64,000 nucleotides of DNA from Prevotella lacticifex (GTDB lineage Bacteria > Bacteroidota > Bacteroidia > Bacteroidales > Bacteroidaceae): NCBI RefSeq assembly GCF_019973375.1, contig NZ_BPTV01000001.1, positions 1,550,001 through 1,614,000 on the forward strand, written 5' to 3'. The position numbers and the translations under genes were made by a program. Of this stretch, positions 63,934 through 64,000 are shown in pieces; position 1 is the first letter of the stretch; every line of letters begins with the position of its first letter. Below the pieces are notes generated by a model that saw nothing but the letters and a program-made list of their open reading frames with translations, searched no databases and was not told the DNA's origin.

Positions 63934-64000
63934 ATGAAGAAAATATTATTCACACTTCTGCTGCTAATCCCTGTGCTGACAGCCACAGCGCGCCAGCGCC
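63934..64000 (+). CDS. Start of an exported protein gene (cut by window edge)
   Basis: From the ATG at 63934 (or 63925 in the same frame) the sequence reads MKKILFTLLLLIPVLTATAR, a clear signal peptide. Only about 22 codons are in the window. Its position after the GH31 gene suggests another glycan-use protein, but nothing in it shows this. Confidence 0.6.
   Translation, partial: MKKILFTLLLLIPVLTATARQR

Overview
The window reads as a chromosomal segment of a Bacteroidales bacterium, most likely Prevotella or a close relative. The reasons are the promoter style (TTTG or TTG, 19-20 bases, then TAnnTTTG, checked base by base at ten sites), a hybrid two-component regulator beside a polysaccharide-degrading GH31 enzyme, a TonB-dependent receptor, a lipidated TamA-type outer-membrane protein, class III fructose bisphosphatase and a DUF4301 protein. 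No rRNA, CRISPR array, integrase or plasmid backbone is seen.

Layout. 1-8405: peptidase U32 (cut by the window edge), MetA, an M13 peptidase, an ABC-F ATPase and a TonB-dependent receptor. 8551-10283: an IS4-superfamily insertion sequence with 6-bp target duplications and a 60-bp tandem duplication of its right end. 10696-21010: leftward housekeeping genes (OPT transporter, TrmO, two unknown small proteins, ClpB, an unusual WecB-like protein, SPFH and NfeD proteins, M48 lipoprotein protease). 21130-26500: an accessory, repeat-rich stretch with two tRNA-Lys genes, two decayed Bro-N antirepressor genes, an IS1182-type element inserted in the centre of a palindromic repeat, large inverted-repeat units built of 7-bp heptamers with internal promoters, and an array of 29 nonamers behind a promoter. 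26508-34342: hisB, a membrane protein, an RNA methyltransferase, TamL, MATE, RlmH, DUF4491 and MscL. 34597-40231: GAPDH, DUF4301 and a hydrolase-dead RelA. 40308-51854: a long rightward run of purU, hisH, a fused hisA-hisF, hisIE, ftsE, lysC, lysA, two glycosyltransferases and fbp. 52299-64000: two envelope proteins, PrmA, the hybrid regulator, the GH31 glycosidase and the start of a further exported protein.

How they work together. Histidine synthesis steps 2-7 are encoded (HisIE, HisA-HisF, HisH, HisB), but hisB lies about 14 kb from the rest, and hisG, hisD and hisC are not in the window. lysC and lysA provide the first and last steps of lysine synthesis. The hybrid regulator and the GH31 enzyme look like a small glycan-use module.

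Most notable. (1) Three dispersed arrays of 15-bp palindromes separated by exactly 7 bp (22-bp period), all between convergent gene ends. (2) A single-ORF fusion of the paralogous barrels HisA and HisF with all expected catalytic aspartates. (3) Repeat units of about 450 bp that carry a conserved canonical promoter between inverted heptamer arrays. (4) A WecB-like protein without several catalytic residues. (5) A candidate structured RNA with a possible long pseudoknot at 36203-36341.
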